In this document: piece after piece, positions 35,329-43,926 of the stretch
Layout of the letters: each line of letters begins with the position of its first letter
Numbering within the stretch: position 1 is the stretch's first letter
DNA from: Streptomyces sp. NBC_01669
GTDB taxonomy: Bacteria; Actinomycetota; Actinomycetes; Streptomycetales; Streptomycetaceae
Assembly: GCF_026339735.1 (NCBI RefSeq)
Contig: NZ_JAPEQG010000001.1
Coordinates: 4,030,001 to 4,094,000 of the forward strand
DNA: 64,000 nt
Direction of reading: 5' to 3'
Made by a program: the position numbers and the translations under genes
The notes under the pieces: generated by a model
Told to the model about the DNA's origin: nothing
The model's input: the letters and a program-made list of their open reading frames with translations, nothing else
Database searches by the model: none

Positions 35329-36555
35329 TCACGCCCCCGGCCCCGCCCACAGCCCCTCGTCCGTGAGCCCCAGCAGATCGATGGCGTTGCGGCGCACGAT
35401 CCGGTCCACCACGTCCGGGTCCAGGTGCCCCATCTGCGCCTCGCCGACCTCGCGCGACTTGGGCCAGGTCGAGTCCGAGTGCGGGTAGTCGGTCTCGTAC
35501 AGGACGTTTCCGACGCCGATCGCGTCCAGGTTCTTCAGCCCGAACGCGTCATCGAAGAAACACCCGTACACATGCTCGGCGAAGAGCTCCGACGGCGGCC
35601 GGTGCACCTTGTCGGCGACACCGCCCCAGGCCCGGTTCTCCTCCCAGACCACGTCGGCCCGTTCCAGAATGTAGGGGATCCAGCCGATCTGGCCCTCCGC
35701 GTACATGATCCGGAGGTTCGGGAACCGTTCGAACTTGCCGCTCATCAGCCAGTCGACCATCGAGAAGCAGCAGTTGGCGAAGGTGATGGTGGAGCCGACC
35801 GCGGGCGGGGCGTCGGCCGAGGTGGACGGCATCTTCGAGGACGAGCCGATGTGCATCGCGATCACGGTGCCCGTCTCGTCGCAGGCCCGCAGGAACGGAT
35901 CCCACTCGTCCGTATGTATCGACGGGAGTCCGAGATGTGGGGGTATCTCGGAGAACGCGACGGCCCGCACCCCGCGCGCGGCGTTCCGCCGGACCTCGTC
36001 GGCGGCGAGCTGTGCGTCCCAGAGCGGGACGAGGGTCAGCGGGATCAGCCGGCCCTGCGCGTCGGGGCCGCACCACTCCTCCACCATCCAGTCGTTGTAC
36101 GCGCGCACGCCGAGCAGCCCGAGTTCACGGTCCTTCGCCTCCGTGAACGTCTGGCCGCAGAACCGGGGGAAGGTCGGGAAACAGAGCGCGGACTGGACGT
36201 GGTTGATGTCCATGTCGGCGAGCCGGTCCGGGACCGCGTACGAACCGGGGCGCATCTGCTCGTAGGTGATGACTTCGAGCTTGATCTCGTCCCGGTCGTA
36301 GCCGACGGAGGTGTCGAGCCGGGTGAGCGGCCGGTGCAGATCCTCGTACACCCACCAGTCGCCGATCGGCCCCTCGTCGCCCTTTGTGCCCATCACCGGT
36401 GCGAACCTGCCGCCCATGAAGGTCATTTCCTTCAGGGGGGCGCGGACGATGCGCGGGCCGCGGTCGAGGTACTTGGACGGGAGCCGGTCCCGCCAGACAT
36501 GAGCGGGCTCCACCGTGTGGTCGTCCACCGAGATGATCTTCGGGAAGGTCTCCAT
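35329..36555 (-). CDS. Amidohydrolase family 2 protein
   Basis: The 408-residue TIM-barrel hydrolase is of the amidohydrolase_2 type. The metal-site entry appears as ISVDDHTVEP at the N-terminus, and the C-terminal YETDYPHSDSTWPKS carries the conserved late aspartate and histidine. Members decarboxylate or hydrolyse cyclic and aromatic acids. I choose the ATG at 36555: a CTGAC-N4-CGTCAG operator occupies 36577-36591 and overlaps an alternative ATG at 36585. The shared operator links it to the acyl-CoA genes elsewhere in the window, so a role in catabolism of a lipid-like or ring-containing substrate is inferred. Confidence 0.85.
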   Translation of the reverse strand: METFPKIISVDDHTVEPAHVWRDRLPSKYLDRGPRIVRAPLKEMTFMGGRFAPVMGTKGDEGPIGDWWVYEDLHRPLTRLDTSVGYDRDEIKLEVITYEQMRPGSYAVPDRLADMDINHVQSALCFPTFPRFCGQTFTEAKDRELGLLGVRAYNDWMVEEWCGPDAQGRLIPLTLVPLWDAQLAADEVRRNAARGVRAVAFSEIPPHLGLPSIHTDEWDPFLRACDETGTVIAMHIGSSSKMPSTSADAPPAVGSTITFANCCFSMVDWLMSGKFERFPNLRIMYAEGQIGWIPYILERADVVWEENRAWGGVADKVHRPPSELFAEHVYGCFFDDAFGLKNLDAIGVGNVLYETDYPHSDSTWPKSREVGEAQMGHLDPDVVDRIVRRNAIDLLGLTDEGLWAGPGA

Positions 36556-36576
36556 ATGCACCACGGTAGCGCCGAT

Positions 36577-36591
36577 CTGACGCATCGTCAG
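36577..36591. promoter_or_regulatory. Shared palindromic operator, site 1 (amidohydrolase)
   Basis: The sequence CTGACGCATCGTCAG has perfect 5-base arms around a 5-base centre. It is one of seven near-identical sites in the window and lies 22 bases before the amidohydrolase start. Confidence 0.75.
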
Positions 36592-36843
36592 CTCTCTTGA
36601 CCGGGCCCTGGTTCCAAATCGTTGTCGAGGGCTTGTGCAGAGCGTCACCCACTGCTGACGTGTCCGCCCATAACAAGGCAGACTGTTGACCGCGATACCA
36701 GCGGTAGGCCGTCATCCGGATCCATCCGGACCACATCGGTGCAGCGGCGGTCATTCCGGGCAGAGACACCATCAGGATCAGCAGTACCAGCGGGATCAGC
36801 GCGACCGGCAGAACTGGCGGGGCGAGCAGGACAGGGGGCATCA

Positions 36844-39810
36844 ATGGACCGTGACCACGGGCCACGCGTGCGCGTTCCGGAGCAGCGCGCTGCTCAGCAG
36901 CAGACGACCGGGACCGGCCTGCGGTTCGCCGTGCTCGGCCCCGTACGCGCCTGGCGCGACGACGAACCGCTGGCGTCCGGCTCGCCGCAGCAACGGGCCC
37001 TGCTGGTAGCGCTGCTGCTGCGCGACGGACGCACGGCCACCGCCGCCGAACTCATCGACGCCATCTGGGGCGACGAGCCCCCGTCACAGGCGCTCGCCGC
37101 CGTACGGACGTACGCGTCCCGGCTCCGCAAGATCCTCGACCCGTCCACGCTGATCAGCAACGCCGGCGGATACGCCATACGGACCCGGCCCGACGCGCTC
37201 GACCTCACGACGGCCCAGGAGTTGGCCGCCGACGCGGAGAAGGCGCGGGCGGGCGGGGACCGGTACCGGGCCCGCACCCTGCTCAACGAGGCGCTGGCGC
37301 TGTGGGACGGCGAAACGCTGGCCTCCGTCCCGGGCCCGTACGCCGAGAACCAGCGCACCAGGCTCGCCGAGTGGCGACTCCAGCTCACCGAGACCCGGCT
37401 CGACCTGGATCTGGAGGTCGGCTGCCACGCGGAGGCGGTCTCCGAACTCACCGCACTCACCGCGGCGCACCCGTTGCGGGAGCGGCTGCGCGAACTGCTG
37501 ATGATCGCCCTGTACCGCAGCGGTCGTCAGGCGGAAGCGCTCGCGGTGTACGCCGACACGCGCCGGCTGCTCGCCGACGAACTGGGCGTCGACCCGCGCC
37601 CCGAGCTCTCGCAGCTCCAGCAGCGGATCCTGCAGGCCGACGAGGACCTGGCCCACCCGGCCGACGAGGCGGCACCCGCGCCCGCCGCCATCCGCCCGGC
37701 CCAACTCCCGGCGACAGTGCCGGACTTCACGGGCCGCGCATCCTTCGTAAGCGAACTGGGCGACCGACTGGCGACGGCGGAGGGTTCGGTCATGGCCGTG
37801 TCGGCGCTCGCGGGCATCGGCGGCGTCGGCAAGACGACGCTCGCCGTGCACGTCGCCCACCAGGCGCGCCCGCACTTCCCGGACGGCCAGCTCTACGTCG
37901 ACCTGCAGGGCGCCGGCGCACGGGCGGCGGAGCCGGAGACGGTGCTCGGCGCGTTCCTGCGCGCCCTCGGCACCGCCGACTCGGCGATCCCCGACTCGTT
38001 GGACGAACGAGCGGCGCTGTACCGCTCCACGCTCGACGGCCGCCGCATCCTGGTCCTCCTGGACAACGCCCACGACGCGGCGCAGATCCGTCCCCTGCTG
38101 CCCGGCACGGCCGGCTGCGCGGCTCTGGTGACCAGCCGCGTCCGCATGGTCGACCTGGCGGGCGCGCACCTGGTGGACCTGGACGTGATGTCTCCCGAGG
38201 AGGCACTCCAGCTCTTCACCCGGATCGTCGGCGAGGAACGGGTCGGCTCGGAGCGCGAGGCGGCCCTGGACGTGGTAGCCGCGTGCGGCTTCCTCCCCCT
38301 GGCGATCCGCATCGCCGCCTCCCGCCTGGCCGCCCGCCGCACCTGGACGGTCTCGGTCCTCGCAGCCAAACTCGCGGACGAGCGGCGCCGGCTGGACGAG
38401 CTCCAGGCGGGCGACCTGGCGGTGAAGGCCACCTTCGAACTCGGCTACGGCCAGCTGGAACCGGCCCAGGCCCGCGCGTTCCGCCTGCTGGGCCTGGCGG
38501 ACGGCCCGGACATCTCGCTGGCGGCAGCGGCGGCGCTGCTGAACCTGGAGGTGCATGCGGCGGAGGACGTACTGGAGTCCTTGGTCGACACGAGCCTGCT
38601 GGAATCGGCGGCGCCGGGGCGGTACCGCTACCACGACCTGGTGCGGCTCTACGCGCGAGCGTGCGCGGAGCGGGACGAACAGCCGCCGGAGGAGCGGGAG
38701 TTGGCACTGTCGCGACTGCTGGACTTCTATCTGGCCACGGCGGCGGGGGTGTATGCGCTGGAGCGGCCGGGGGACCGGCTGGTGGACCACCTGGAACCGA
38801 CGCAGTACGAGGGCCTGTCGTTCGCGGACCGGCACTCGGCACTGGACTGGCTCTATGCAGAGGCCGGCACGCTTCTCGCCTGCGTACGCCAATCGTCCGG
38901 CCCCGGCACCTTGCGCCGAGCCGTGGACCTTCTCTGGGCATCGCTGGATCTGGGCGAATCCGGCGCCAACTCAAGACAGTACGAGACCATCGCCTTTGCC
39001 GTACGGGACGCTGCCCGCGCCTGCAACGACCAACGCACCGAGGTGCGTGCTCTGGTCACACTGGCCGATGTGCATCACACATCGGGGCGCTTCGACCAGG
39101 CCGAGCAGGAGGCGAAGGAGGTCATGCGGCTCGTCGAAGCCGACCTCGACCCGTTGCCCGGATGCTGGGCTCCGAACGCTCGCGGCATCATGGCGCTCTA
39201 CCAGAGTCGCCACGACGACGGCGAGAGATATCTGACCCAGGCCATCGACAGCTTCCGCCAGATCCAGGACCGGCCGGGCGAGGCGAGCGCGCTGTGCAAC
39301 TTGTCGCGCATTCACCTGGCCACGGGCCGCACCGGCAGTGCGGTGTCTCTGGCCGAACAGGGCATAGACATATACGACAGCCTGGGTCACGCCCTTCGGA
39401 GTGCCAACGGCCGCTATGCGCTCGGCATGGCCCTCACACAGAGCGGCCAGTTCACCGATGCGACAGAGAGACTTCTGGAAGCACTGGCCGTCTTCCGGGA
39501 CAGCCGCCAACGCCTGTGGGAAGGGATGACACTCTTCAGGCTCGCCGAGGTCGATCTCGCTGCCGGATGCTCGGCCGATGCCGCGACCAAGGCCGAACAG
39601 GCCCTGACCGCGCTGCGAGGCATCGGTGGCGAATGGCGGAGGGGCAACGTGCTCACCGTGCTCGGGCGCGCCCTTGGGGAGATCGGGCAGTTCGGGCGCG
39701 CTCAGGTCTGCTGGCACGAGGCCCTGGCCATCTACGAGGAACTGGGTTCGCACGAGGCGGCCGATGTGCGCGCCCTGCTGTCCGCCGTTGCCACCGTGAC
39801 GACTGCGTAG
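36844..39810 (+). CDS. afsR: AfsR, global SARP-type transcriptional activator
   Basis: The 988-residue protein has the AfsR layout: an OmpR-like winged-helix DNA-binding domain (about 27-115), a bacterial transcriptional activation domain (about 120-265), an NB-ARC ATPase core with Walker A GIGGVGKTT (324-332, lysine 330) and Walker B ILVLLDNAH, and C-terminal tetratricopeptide repeats (about 700-988). In S. coelicolor AfsR is phosphorylated by AfsK and activates afsS. Length (known AfsR about 993) and the adjacent afsS make the identification firm. AGGGGG lies just upstream of the ATG at 36844. Confidence 0.95.
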   Translation: MDRDHGPRVRVPEQRAAQQQTTGTGLRFAVLGPVRAWRDDEPLASGSPQQRALLVALLLRDGRTATAAELIDAIWGDEPPSQALAAVRTYASRLRKILDPSTLISNAGGYAIRTRPDALDLTTAQELAADAEKARAGGDRYRARTLLNEALALWDGETLASVPGPYAENQRTRLAEWRLQLTETRLDLDLEVGCHAEAVSELTALTAAHPLRERLRELLMIALYRSGRQAEALAVYADTRRLLADELGVDPRPELSQLQQRILQADEDLAHPADEAAPAPAAIRPAQLPATVPDFTGRASFVSELGDRLATAEGSVMAVSALAGIGGVGKTTLAVHVAHQARPHFPDGQLYVDLQGAGARAAEPETVLGAFLRALGTADSAIPDSLDERAALYRSTLDGRRILVLLDNAHDAAQIRPLLPGTAGCAALVTSRVRMVDLAGAHLVDLDVMSPEEALQLFTRIVGEERVGSEREAALDVVAACGFLPLAIRIAASRLAARRTWTVSVLAAKLADERRRLDELQAGDLAVKATFELGYGQLEPAQARAFRLLGLADGPDISLAAAAALLNLEVHAAEDVLESLVDTSLLESAAPGRYRYHDLVRLYARACAERDEQPPEERELALSRLLDFYLATAAGVYALERPGDRLVDHLEPTQYEGLSFADRHSALDWLYAEAGTLLACVRQSSGPGTLRRAVDLLWASLDLGESGANSRQYETIAFAVRDAARACNDQRTEVRALVTLADVHHTSGRFDQAEQEAKEVMRLVEADLDPLPGCWAPNARGIMALYQSRHDDGERYLTQAIDSFRQIQDRPGEASALCNLSRIHLATGRTGSAVSLAEQGIDIYDSLGHALRSANGRYALGMALTQSGQFTDATERLLEALAVFRDSRQRLWEGMTLFRLAEVDLAAGCSADAATKAEQALTALRGIGGEWRRGNVLTVLGRALGEIGQFGRAQVCWHEALAIYEELGSHEAADVRALLSAVATVTTA

Positions 39811-39825
39811 GGCGCCTGCCGGGGG

Positions 39826-39843
39826 CGTTCATCGTTCGTTTAT
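39826..39843 (+). promoter_or_regulatory. AfsR-type direct-repeat operator in the afsS promoter
   Basis: CGTTCAT (39826-39832) and CGTTTAT (39837-39843) are heptamers repeated at an 11-base interval, the spacing used by SARP regulators. A CATTCT hexamer at 39854-39859 fits a -10 element about ten bases after the second repeat. AfsR is known to activate afsS through such repeats overlapping the -35 region. Confidence 0.7.
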
Positions 39844-39934
39844 CGCGACCCGGCATTCTTCTCTTAGTCGATCCGTCGCGTCGGGGGGCAGACGGGGCGA
39901 CAGACGGCCGTGGCACTAGTGTGAGCGGCCCTGA

Positions 39935-39978
39935 AAGGCCCGTCCGGCGGTCCACGGGGGAACAGCCGGGCGGGCCTT
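39935..39978 (+). terminator. Hairpin between afsR and afsS
   Basis: A 14-base stem (39935-39948 with 39965-39978, one G-U pair) encloses a 16-base loop. It lies about 125 bases after the afsR stop and 41 bases before the afsS start. It may end the afsR transcript or act as an attenuator in the afsS leader; there is no U-run. Confidence 0.5.
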
Positions 39979-40019
39979 GCCCACCCATCACGAAGAAATG
40001 CCAAGGGGAGCAGATCATC

Positions 40020-40211
40020 ATGGCTGACACGACGAAAAAGGACCCGGAGATCAAGCCGCAGGACATGCACGCCACCGGTGGTGACGCCGACCAGATCACC
40101 ACTCTGGACATGCACGCGACCGGCGGAACGATCAAGCCGCAGGACATGCACGCCACGGGCGGCACGGCCACGACCGACGACATGCACGCGACGTCGGAGC
40201 CCACGAACTAG
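40020..40211 (+). CDS. afsS: AfsS (AfsR2), small regulator of secondary metabolism
   Basis: The 63-residue protein, exactly the known length of AfsS, carries four copies of the D-M-H-A-T unit: three DMHATGG and a final DMHATSE. In each the aspartate follows a T/I-x-x segment (for example IKPQ or ITTL). AfsS is the AfsR-activated protein that stimulates antibiotic production by an unknown mechanism. AAGGGGAG lies nine bases before the ATG. Position directly after afsR and under an AfsR-type operator confirms the call. No signal peptide is present, so it acts inside the cell. Confidence 0.93.
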   Translation: MADTTKKDPEIKPQDMHATGGDADQITTLDMHATGGTIKPQDMHATGGTATTDDMHATSEPTN

Positions 40212-40295
40212 TTCTTCTTTTCGGCGGGGGCACGGGGGAGCGGCCGCGGCGGCGCGGAGGGGGAGCCGTCGCGGCCGCTGCACGTCTGCGCGCCG

Positions 40296-40315
40296 GTTGA
40301 CGCAATCGCGTCAAC
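40296..40315. promoter_or_regulatory. Perfect palindrome upstream of the secreted AfsS-like peptide gene
   Basis: GTTGACGC-AATC-GCGTCAAC is a perfect 8+8 palindrome, 94 bases before the peptide start. It could be an operator or a small hairpin ending afsS transcription. A CACTAGCGT element at 40360-40368 closer to the gene resembles CACTAGTGT at 39914-39922 in the afsS leader and may mark a -10. Confidence 0.4.
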
Positions 40316-40409
40316 ATTCAACCGCTTCGCGCCAACGGGGTTCCGCCATCGCCCCCTGTCACTAGCGTCACCTCACGCCCGGAAGCTCTCTTCTCCCACC
40401 GGAGTTGGA

Positions 40410-40577
40410 ATGACCCGCACGAAGAAGACGCTCGTCGCCGCCGCATTCGCCGTGGCCCTGGGCCTCGGCTCGGCCACTCCAGCGCTGGCTGACCAGCACG
40501 CCACCGGCGACACCCCCGTCACCACACAGGACGCGCACGCCACCGTGGTGACCCCGCAGGACTCACACGCCAGCTGA
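40410..40577 (+). CDS. Secreted AfsS-like repeat peptide
   Basis: This 55-residue open frame has a clear Sec signal peptide: basic N-region TRTKK, hydrophobic core, and an ALA-D cleavage site after residue 27. The 28-residue mature part carries three D-x-H-A-(T/S) units (DQHAT, DAHAT, DSHAS), each separated by T/V-rich spacers. The unit is that of AfsS (T-x-x-D-x-H-A-T), encoded 200 bases upstream on the same strand. GGAG sits five bases before the ATG and a strong terminator follows, so translation is well supported. Function is unknown; an exported relative of AfsS, perhaps a signal or surface peptide, is my inference. Confidence 0.8.
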   Translation: MTRTKKTLVAAAFAVALGLGSATPALADQHATGDTPVTTQDAHATVVTPQDSHAS

Positions 40578-40593
40578 GCCGCACCCGCACGCA

Positions 40594-40624
40594 AGAGGGC
40601 CCGAGCCAACCGCTCGGGCCCTCT
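40594..40624 (+). terminator. Terminator after the secreted peptide gene
   Basis: Thirteen-base perfect arms, 40594-40606 and 40612-40624 (AGAGGGCCCGAGC), enclose a 5-base loop 17 bases after the stop codon. Confidence 0.9.
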
Positions 40625-40665
40625 CCGTGGACGAGATCCGTAACCTCCACGCGTCCTGAGCAGCC

Positions 40666-42222
40666 CTACCCCCGCCCCCGCAGCTCCCCCTTCACCACCT
40701 TCCCGCTCGCGTTCCGCGGCAGCTCCCCCACGAATTCCACCGCCCTCGGCACCTTGTAGTTCGCCATCTCGCGCCGGGACCAGGCGATCAGGTCGTCGGC
40801 CGTCAGCGTGGCGCCCGCCCGGCGGACCGCGTACGCCTTGCCGACCTCGCCGAGTCTCGGGTCCGGGATGCCGATCACCGCCACGTCCGCCACGTCCGGG
40901 TGCAGGCCCAGAAGCTGTTCGATCTCGGCCGGGTACGCATTGAAGCCGCCGACGATGAACATGTCCTTGATCCGGTCCGTGATGCGCAGATTGCCCGCCT
41001 CGTCGAGGACGCCGATGTCGCCGGTGCGGAGCCAGCCGTCCTCGGTGATCGTGGCCGCCGTGGTGTCCGGGTCCTCGAAGTAGCCCTGCATCACATGGAA
41101 GCCGCGGACCAGGACCTCGCCGGGGGTGCCGGGGTCCGCCAGGACGCGGATCTCCGTGCCGGGGATCGCGCGGCCCGAGGTGGAGGAGATCGTCTCGGGC
41201 GGGTCGCCCCTTCGGCACATCGTGACAATGCCGCTCGCCTCGGAGAGGCCGTATGCCGTGAGGACCGTCGCGATGCCCAGCTCCGTGCGCAGGCGTTCCA
41301 CCAGCCGCAGGGGGACCACCGCCGCGCCCGTGACGACCAGGCGCAGGGCGGAGAGGTCGTGCGTCGCCCGCGCCGGGTGGTCCAGCAGCGACTGGTGGAG
41401 GTTGGGCGGGCCGGGGAGGACCGAGATGCGTTCGGCGGCGATGTTCGCGAGGACGGTGTCCACGTTGAACACCGGCTGCGGGATCATCGTCGCGCCCCGC
41501 ATCAGGCACGCGATGATGCCCGCCTTGTAGCCGAACGTATGGAAGAAGGGGTTCACGATCAGATAGCGGTCCCCCTCACGCAGGCCGGCCAGCTCGCTCC
41601 AGATCGCGTAGCAGCGCAGGGTCTGGGCGTGGGTGATGACGGCGCCCTTGGGACGGCCCGTGGTGCCGGAGGTGTAGATGATGTCGGAGGGGTCGGTGGA
41701 GGCGATCGCGTCGACCCGTTGCCGTACCGCGGCAGGCGATATCCGCTCCCCCGCCGCCAGGAAGTCCTTCCAGGTGACGTAGGACTCGGGTGCCGTGTCC
41801 GCGAGCACCACCACCCTTTCCAGGTGCGGGAGTTCCGCCGCCGCGCGGCGCAGTGACGCCACGTACGACGTGCCCAGGAACGTGCCGGTGATGAAGAGCA
41901 TTTTCGCCCGACTGCGTTCCAGGACGTACGCCGCCTCCGCACCCTTGAAGCGCGTGTTGAGGGGGACCAGGACCGCGCCCGCCGTGACGGCCCCGAGGGC
42001 GGAAACGATCCAGTCCAGGGTGTTCGGCGCCCAGACCGCGACCCGGTCCCCCGGCTCCACACCCGAAGCCATGCACGCGGCGGCGGCGCGTTCGACGCGG
42101 TCGCCGAGTTCGGCGTACGAGATCCGGGTGCGGCCCTCGACGACCGCCTCCCGGTCCCCGTACCGCTGCGCCGCCGCCCGCACCAGCCTCGGGATGCTGC
42201 CCCACTCCTCGTCGCCGCGCAT
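40666..42222 (-). CDS. Acyl-CoA ligase (FadD family, FadD3-like)
   Basis: The 518-residue adenylate-forming enzyme activates a carboxylic acid to its CoA thioester. The AMP motif is IIYTSGTTGRPKGAV, with YGLSEASGI, GWLRTGDIG and the catalytic lysine near the C-terminus in GKVVKGELRG. Overall it resembles the FadD3 type that activates bulky ring acids in actinobacteria, though substrate choice cannot be read from sequence. The ATG at 42222 has GGGAGG eight bases upstream. It is divergent from the thiolase-like operon across a shared operator. Confidence 0.88.
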   Translation of the reverse strand: MRGDEEWGSIPRLVRAAAQRYGDREAVVEGRTRISYAELGDRVERAAAACMASGVEPGDRVAVWAPNTLDWIVSALGAVTAGAVLVPLNTRFKGAEAAYVLERSRAKMLFITGTFLGTSYVASLRRAAAELPHLERVVVLADTAPESYVTWKDFLAAGERISPAAVRQRVDAIASTDPSDIIYTSGTTGRPKGAVITHAQTLRCYAIWSELAGLREGDRYLIVNPFFHTFGYKAGIIACLMRGATMIPQPVFNVDTVLANIAAERISVLPGPPNLHQSLLDHPARATHDLSALRLVVTGAAVVPLRLVERLRTELGIATVLTAYGLSEASGIVTMCRRGDPPETISSTSGRAIPGTEIRVLADPGTPGEVLVRGFHVMQGYFEDPDTTAATITEDGWLRTGDIGVLDEAGNLRITDRIKDMFIVGGFNAYPAEIEQLLGLHPDVADVAVIGIPDPRLGEVGKAYAVRRAGATLTADDLIAWSRREMANYKVPRAVEFVGELPRNASGKVVKGELRGRG

Positions 42223-42250
42223 CGCATGCCCTCCCACCGAACCGCAATAG

Positions 42251-42265
42251 CTGACTATCCGTCAG
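42251..42265. promoter_or_regulatory. Shared palindromic operator, site 2 (acyl-CoA ligase / thiolase operon)
   Basis: CTGACTATCCGTCAG lies in the 97-base gap between the divergent ligase and thiolase-like genes, where it could control both. Confidence 0.75.
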
Positions 42266-42319
42266 ATTAGCTGTAGCCTCTGCCGCTGTCAGCAGTCATG
42301 ACGATCGCGGAGGTGGCGC

Positions 42320-43468
42320 GTGGCGACGCTCAAAGACGTGACGGCGATAGCCGGGATCGGACAGACGGCCTTCGCGAAACAACTCCCTGAATCCGAGAAG
42401 ACCTTGGCCTGCCGGGCCATCGTGGCGGCGCTCGACGACGCGGGCATCGCCGCGTCGGAGGTCGACGCGTTCGCCTCGTACACGATGGAGGAGACCGACG
42501 AGGTCGAGGTCGCCAAGGCGATCGGGGCCGGTGACGTCACCTTCTTCTCCAAGGTCGGCTACGGGGGCGGTGGTTCGTGCGCGACGATCGCGCATCTCGC
42601 CGCCGCCGTCGCCACCGGACAGGCGAGTGTCGGTGTCGCCTGGCGGTCGCGGAAGCGCGGCTCGGGGCCCCGGCCCTGGAAGAACACCACCGTTCAACTG
42701 CCCACCCCCGCCCAGTGGACCCGCCCGTACGGTCTGCTGCGCCCCGCCGACGAGATCGGCATGCTCGCGCGGCGGTACATGCACGAGTACGGGGCCACCC
42801 GCGACCATCTCTTCAACGTCGCGCTCGCCTGCCGCAACCGTGCCAACCAGAACCCGGACGCGGTGATGTACGAACGGCCCCTGACCCGCGACATGTATAT
42901 GACCTCGCGCTGGATCAGCGAGCCGCTCTGTCTCTTCGACAACTGTCTGGAGACGGACGGCGCGCTGGCCTGCGTCGTCGTCTCCGCCGAGCGGGCCCGG
43001 GACTGCCGGCAGAAACCGGTCTACATCCACTCCGTCGCCCAGGGGCTCCCCACCCAGCACCACGGCATGGTCAATTACTGGAACGACGACCCGCTCACCG
43101 GACCCGCCTGGACGGCCGCCCGGCAGCTGTGGAAGCAGGCCGACTTCGGGCCGGACGATGTCGATGTCGCGCAGATCTACGACGCGTTCACCCCGCTCAT
43201 CCCGCTCTCCCTGGAGGGTTACGGCTTCTGCGGGCGCGGTGAGGGCGCCGCGTTCACCGAGGGCGGGGCGCTGGAGAGCGGCGGCCGACTGCCGATCAAC
43301 ACCGGGGGCGGCGGGCTGAGCGAGGCGTATGTGCACGGCTTCAACCTCATCAACGAAGGGGTGAAGCAGCTGCGCGGGATCTCCACCGCGCAGGTTCCGG
43401 ACGCCGTCACCTGCCTGGTCACCGCCGGCGAGGGCGTGCCGACCTCCGCCGTACTGCTGAGGAGTTGA
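42320..43468 (+). CDS. Thiolase-like lipid-transfer protein
   Basis: The 382-residue protein has the thiolase fold of the SCP-x/Ltp group. The N-terminal thiolase nucleophile region is VGYGGGGSCATIAHL with C87 present, and the C-terminal active-site glycine loop is INTGGGGLSEAYVHG. In actinobacterial steroid and bile-acid degradation, proteins like this work with a DUF35 partner to cleave side chains by thiolysis or retro-aldol chemistry. The next gene is such a DUF35 protein. The GTG start has GGAGG eight bases upstream. Confidence 0.88.
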   Translation: MATLKDVTAIAGIGQTAFAKQLPESEKTLACRAIVAALDDAGIAASEVDAFASYTMEETDEVEVAKAIGAGDVTFFSKVGYGGGGSCATIAHLAAAVATGQASVGVAWRSRKRGSGPRPWKNTTVQLPTPAQWTRPYGLLRPADEIGMLARRYMHEYGATRDHLFNVALACRNRANQNPDAVMYERPLTRDMYMTSRWISEPLCLFDNCLETDGALACVVVSAERARDCRQKPVYIHSVAQGLPTQHHGMVNYWNDDPLTGPAWTAARQLWKQADFGPDDVDVAQIYDAFTPLIPLSLEGYGFCGRGEGAAFTEGGALESGGRLPINTGGGGLSEAYVHGFNLINEGVKQLRGISTAQVPDAVTCLVTAGEGVPTSAVLLRS

Positions 43469-43475
43469 GAGCACC

Positions 43476-43916
43476 ATGGATTCGCTGCTGCTGCCCGTCG
43501 TCGACGAGGACGGCGCGCCCTTCTGGGAGTACACCGCCCGGGGCGAACTCCGCGTCCAGGCGTGCGCCGCCCCCGCGTGCGGCGCCCTCCGTTTCCCGCC
43601 GCGGCCCTGCTGCCCGCACTGCCAGTCCTTCCAGAGCGAGTGGCGGGCGATGAGCGGCCGCGGCCGGATCTGGTCGTACGTGCTGCCGCATCCGCCGCTG
43701 CTCCCCGCGTACGCCGCGCAGGCCCCGTACAACGCGGTCGTCGTCGAACTCGCCGAAGCTCCGCACATCCGGCTGGTCGGCAATGTGGTCAGCGGCCCCG
43801 ACGCTCCCCTCAACTCGGTCGATCCGGCGCGGCTGCGGATCGGGGCACCGGTGAGGGCGGTCTTCGCGCCCGTGAGCCCGGAGCTGACCGTGGTCCGCTG
43901 GCTGCTGGAACGGTGA
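43476..43916 (+). CDS. DUF35 OB-fold / zinc-ribbon partner protein
   Basis: The 146-residue protein has an N-terminal rubredoxin-like zinc ribbon (QACAAPACGALRFPPRPCCP with HCQ following) and a C-terminal OB-fold that binds acyl-CoA. DUF35 proteins form complexes with thiolase-like lipid-transfer proteins or hydratases. It lies eight bases after the thiolase-like gene and ten before the hydratase gene, so the three form an operon. Confidence 0.9.
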   Translation: MDSLLLPVVDEDGAPFWEYTARGELRVQACAAPACGALRFPPRPCCPHCQSFQSEWRAMSGRGRIWSYVLPHPPLLPAYAAQAPYNAVVVELAEAPHIRLVGNVVSGPDAPLNSVDPARLRIGAPVRAVFAPVSPELTVVRWLLER

Positions 43917-43926
43917 GCGGACGACG

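Noticed and set aside
40020..40577. Repeat peptide pair as a RiPP precursor cluster
   Set aside because: No modifying enzyme, leader/core layout or transporter is nearby, and the first peptide matches AfsS in length, repeats and position.
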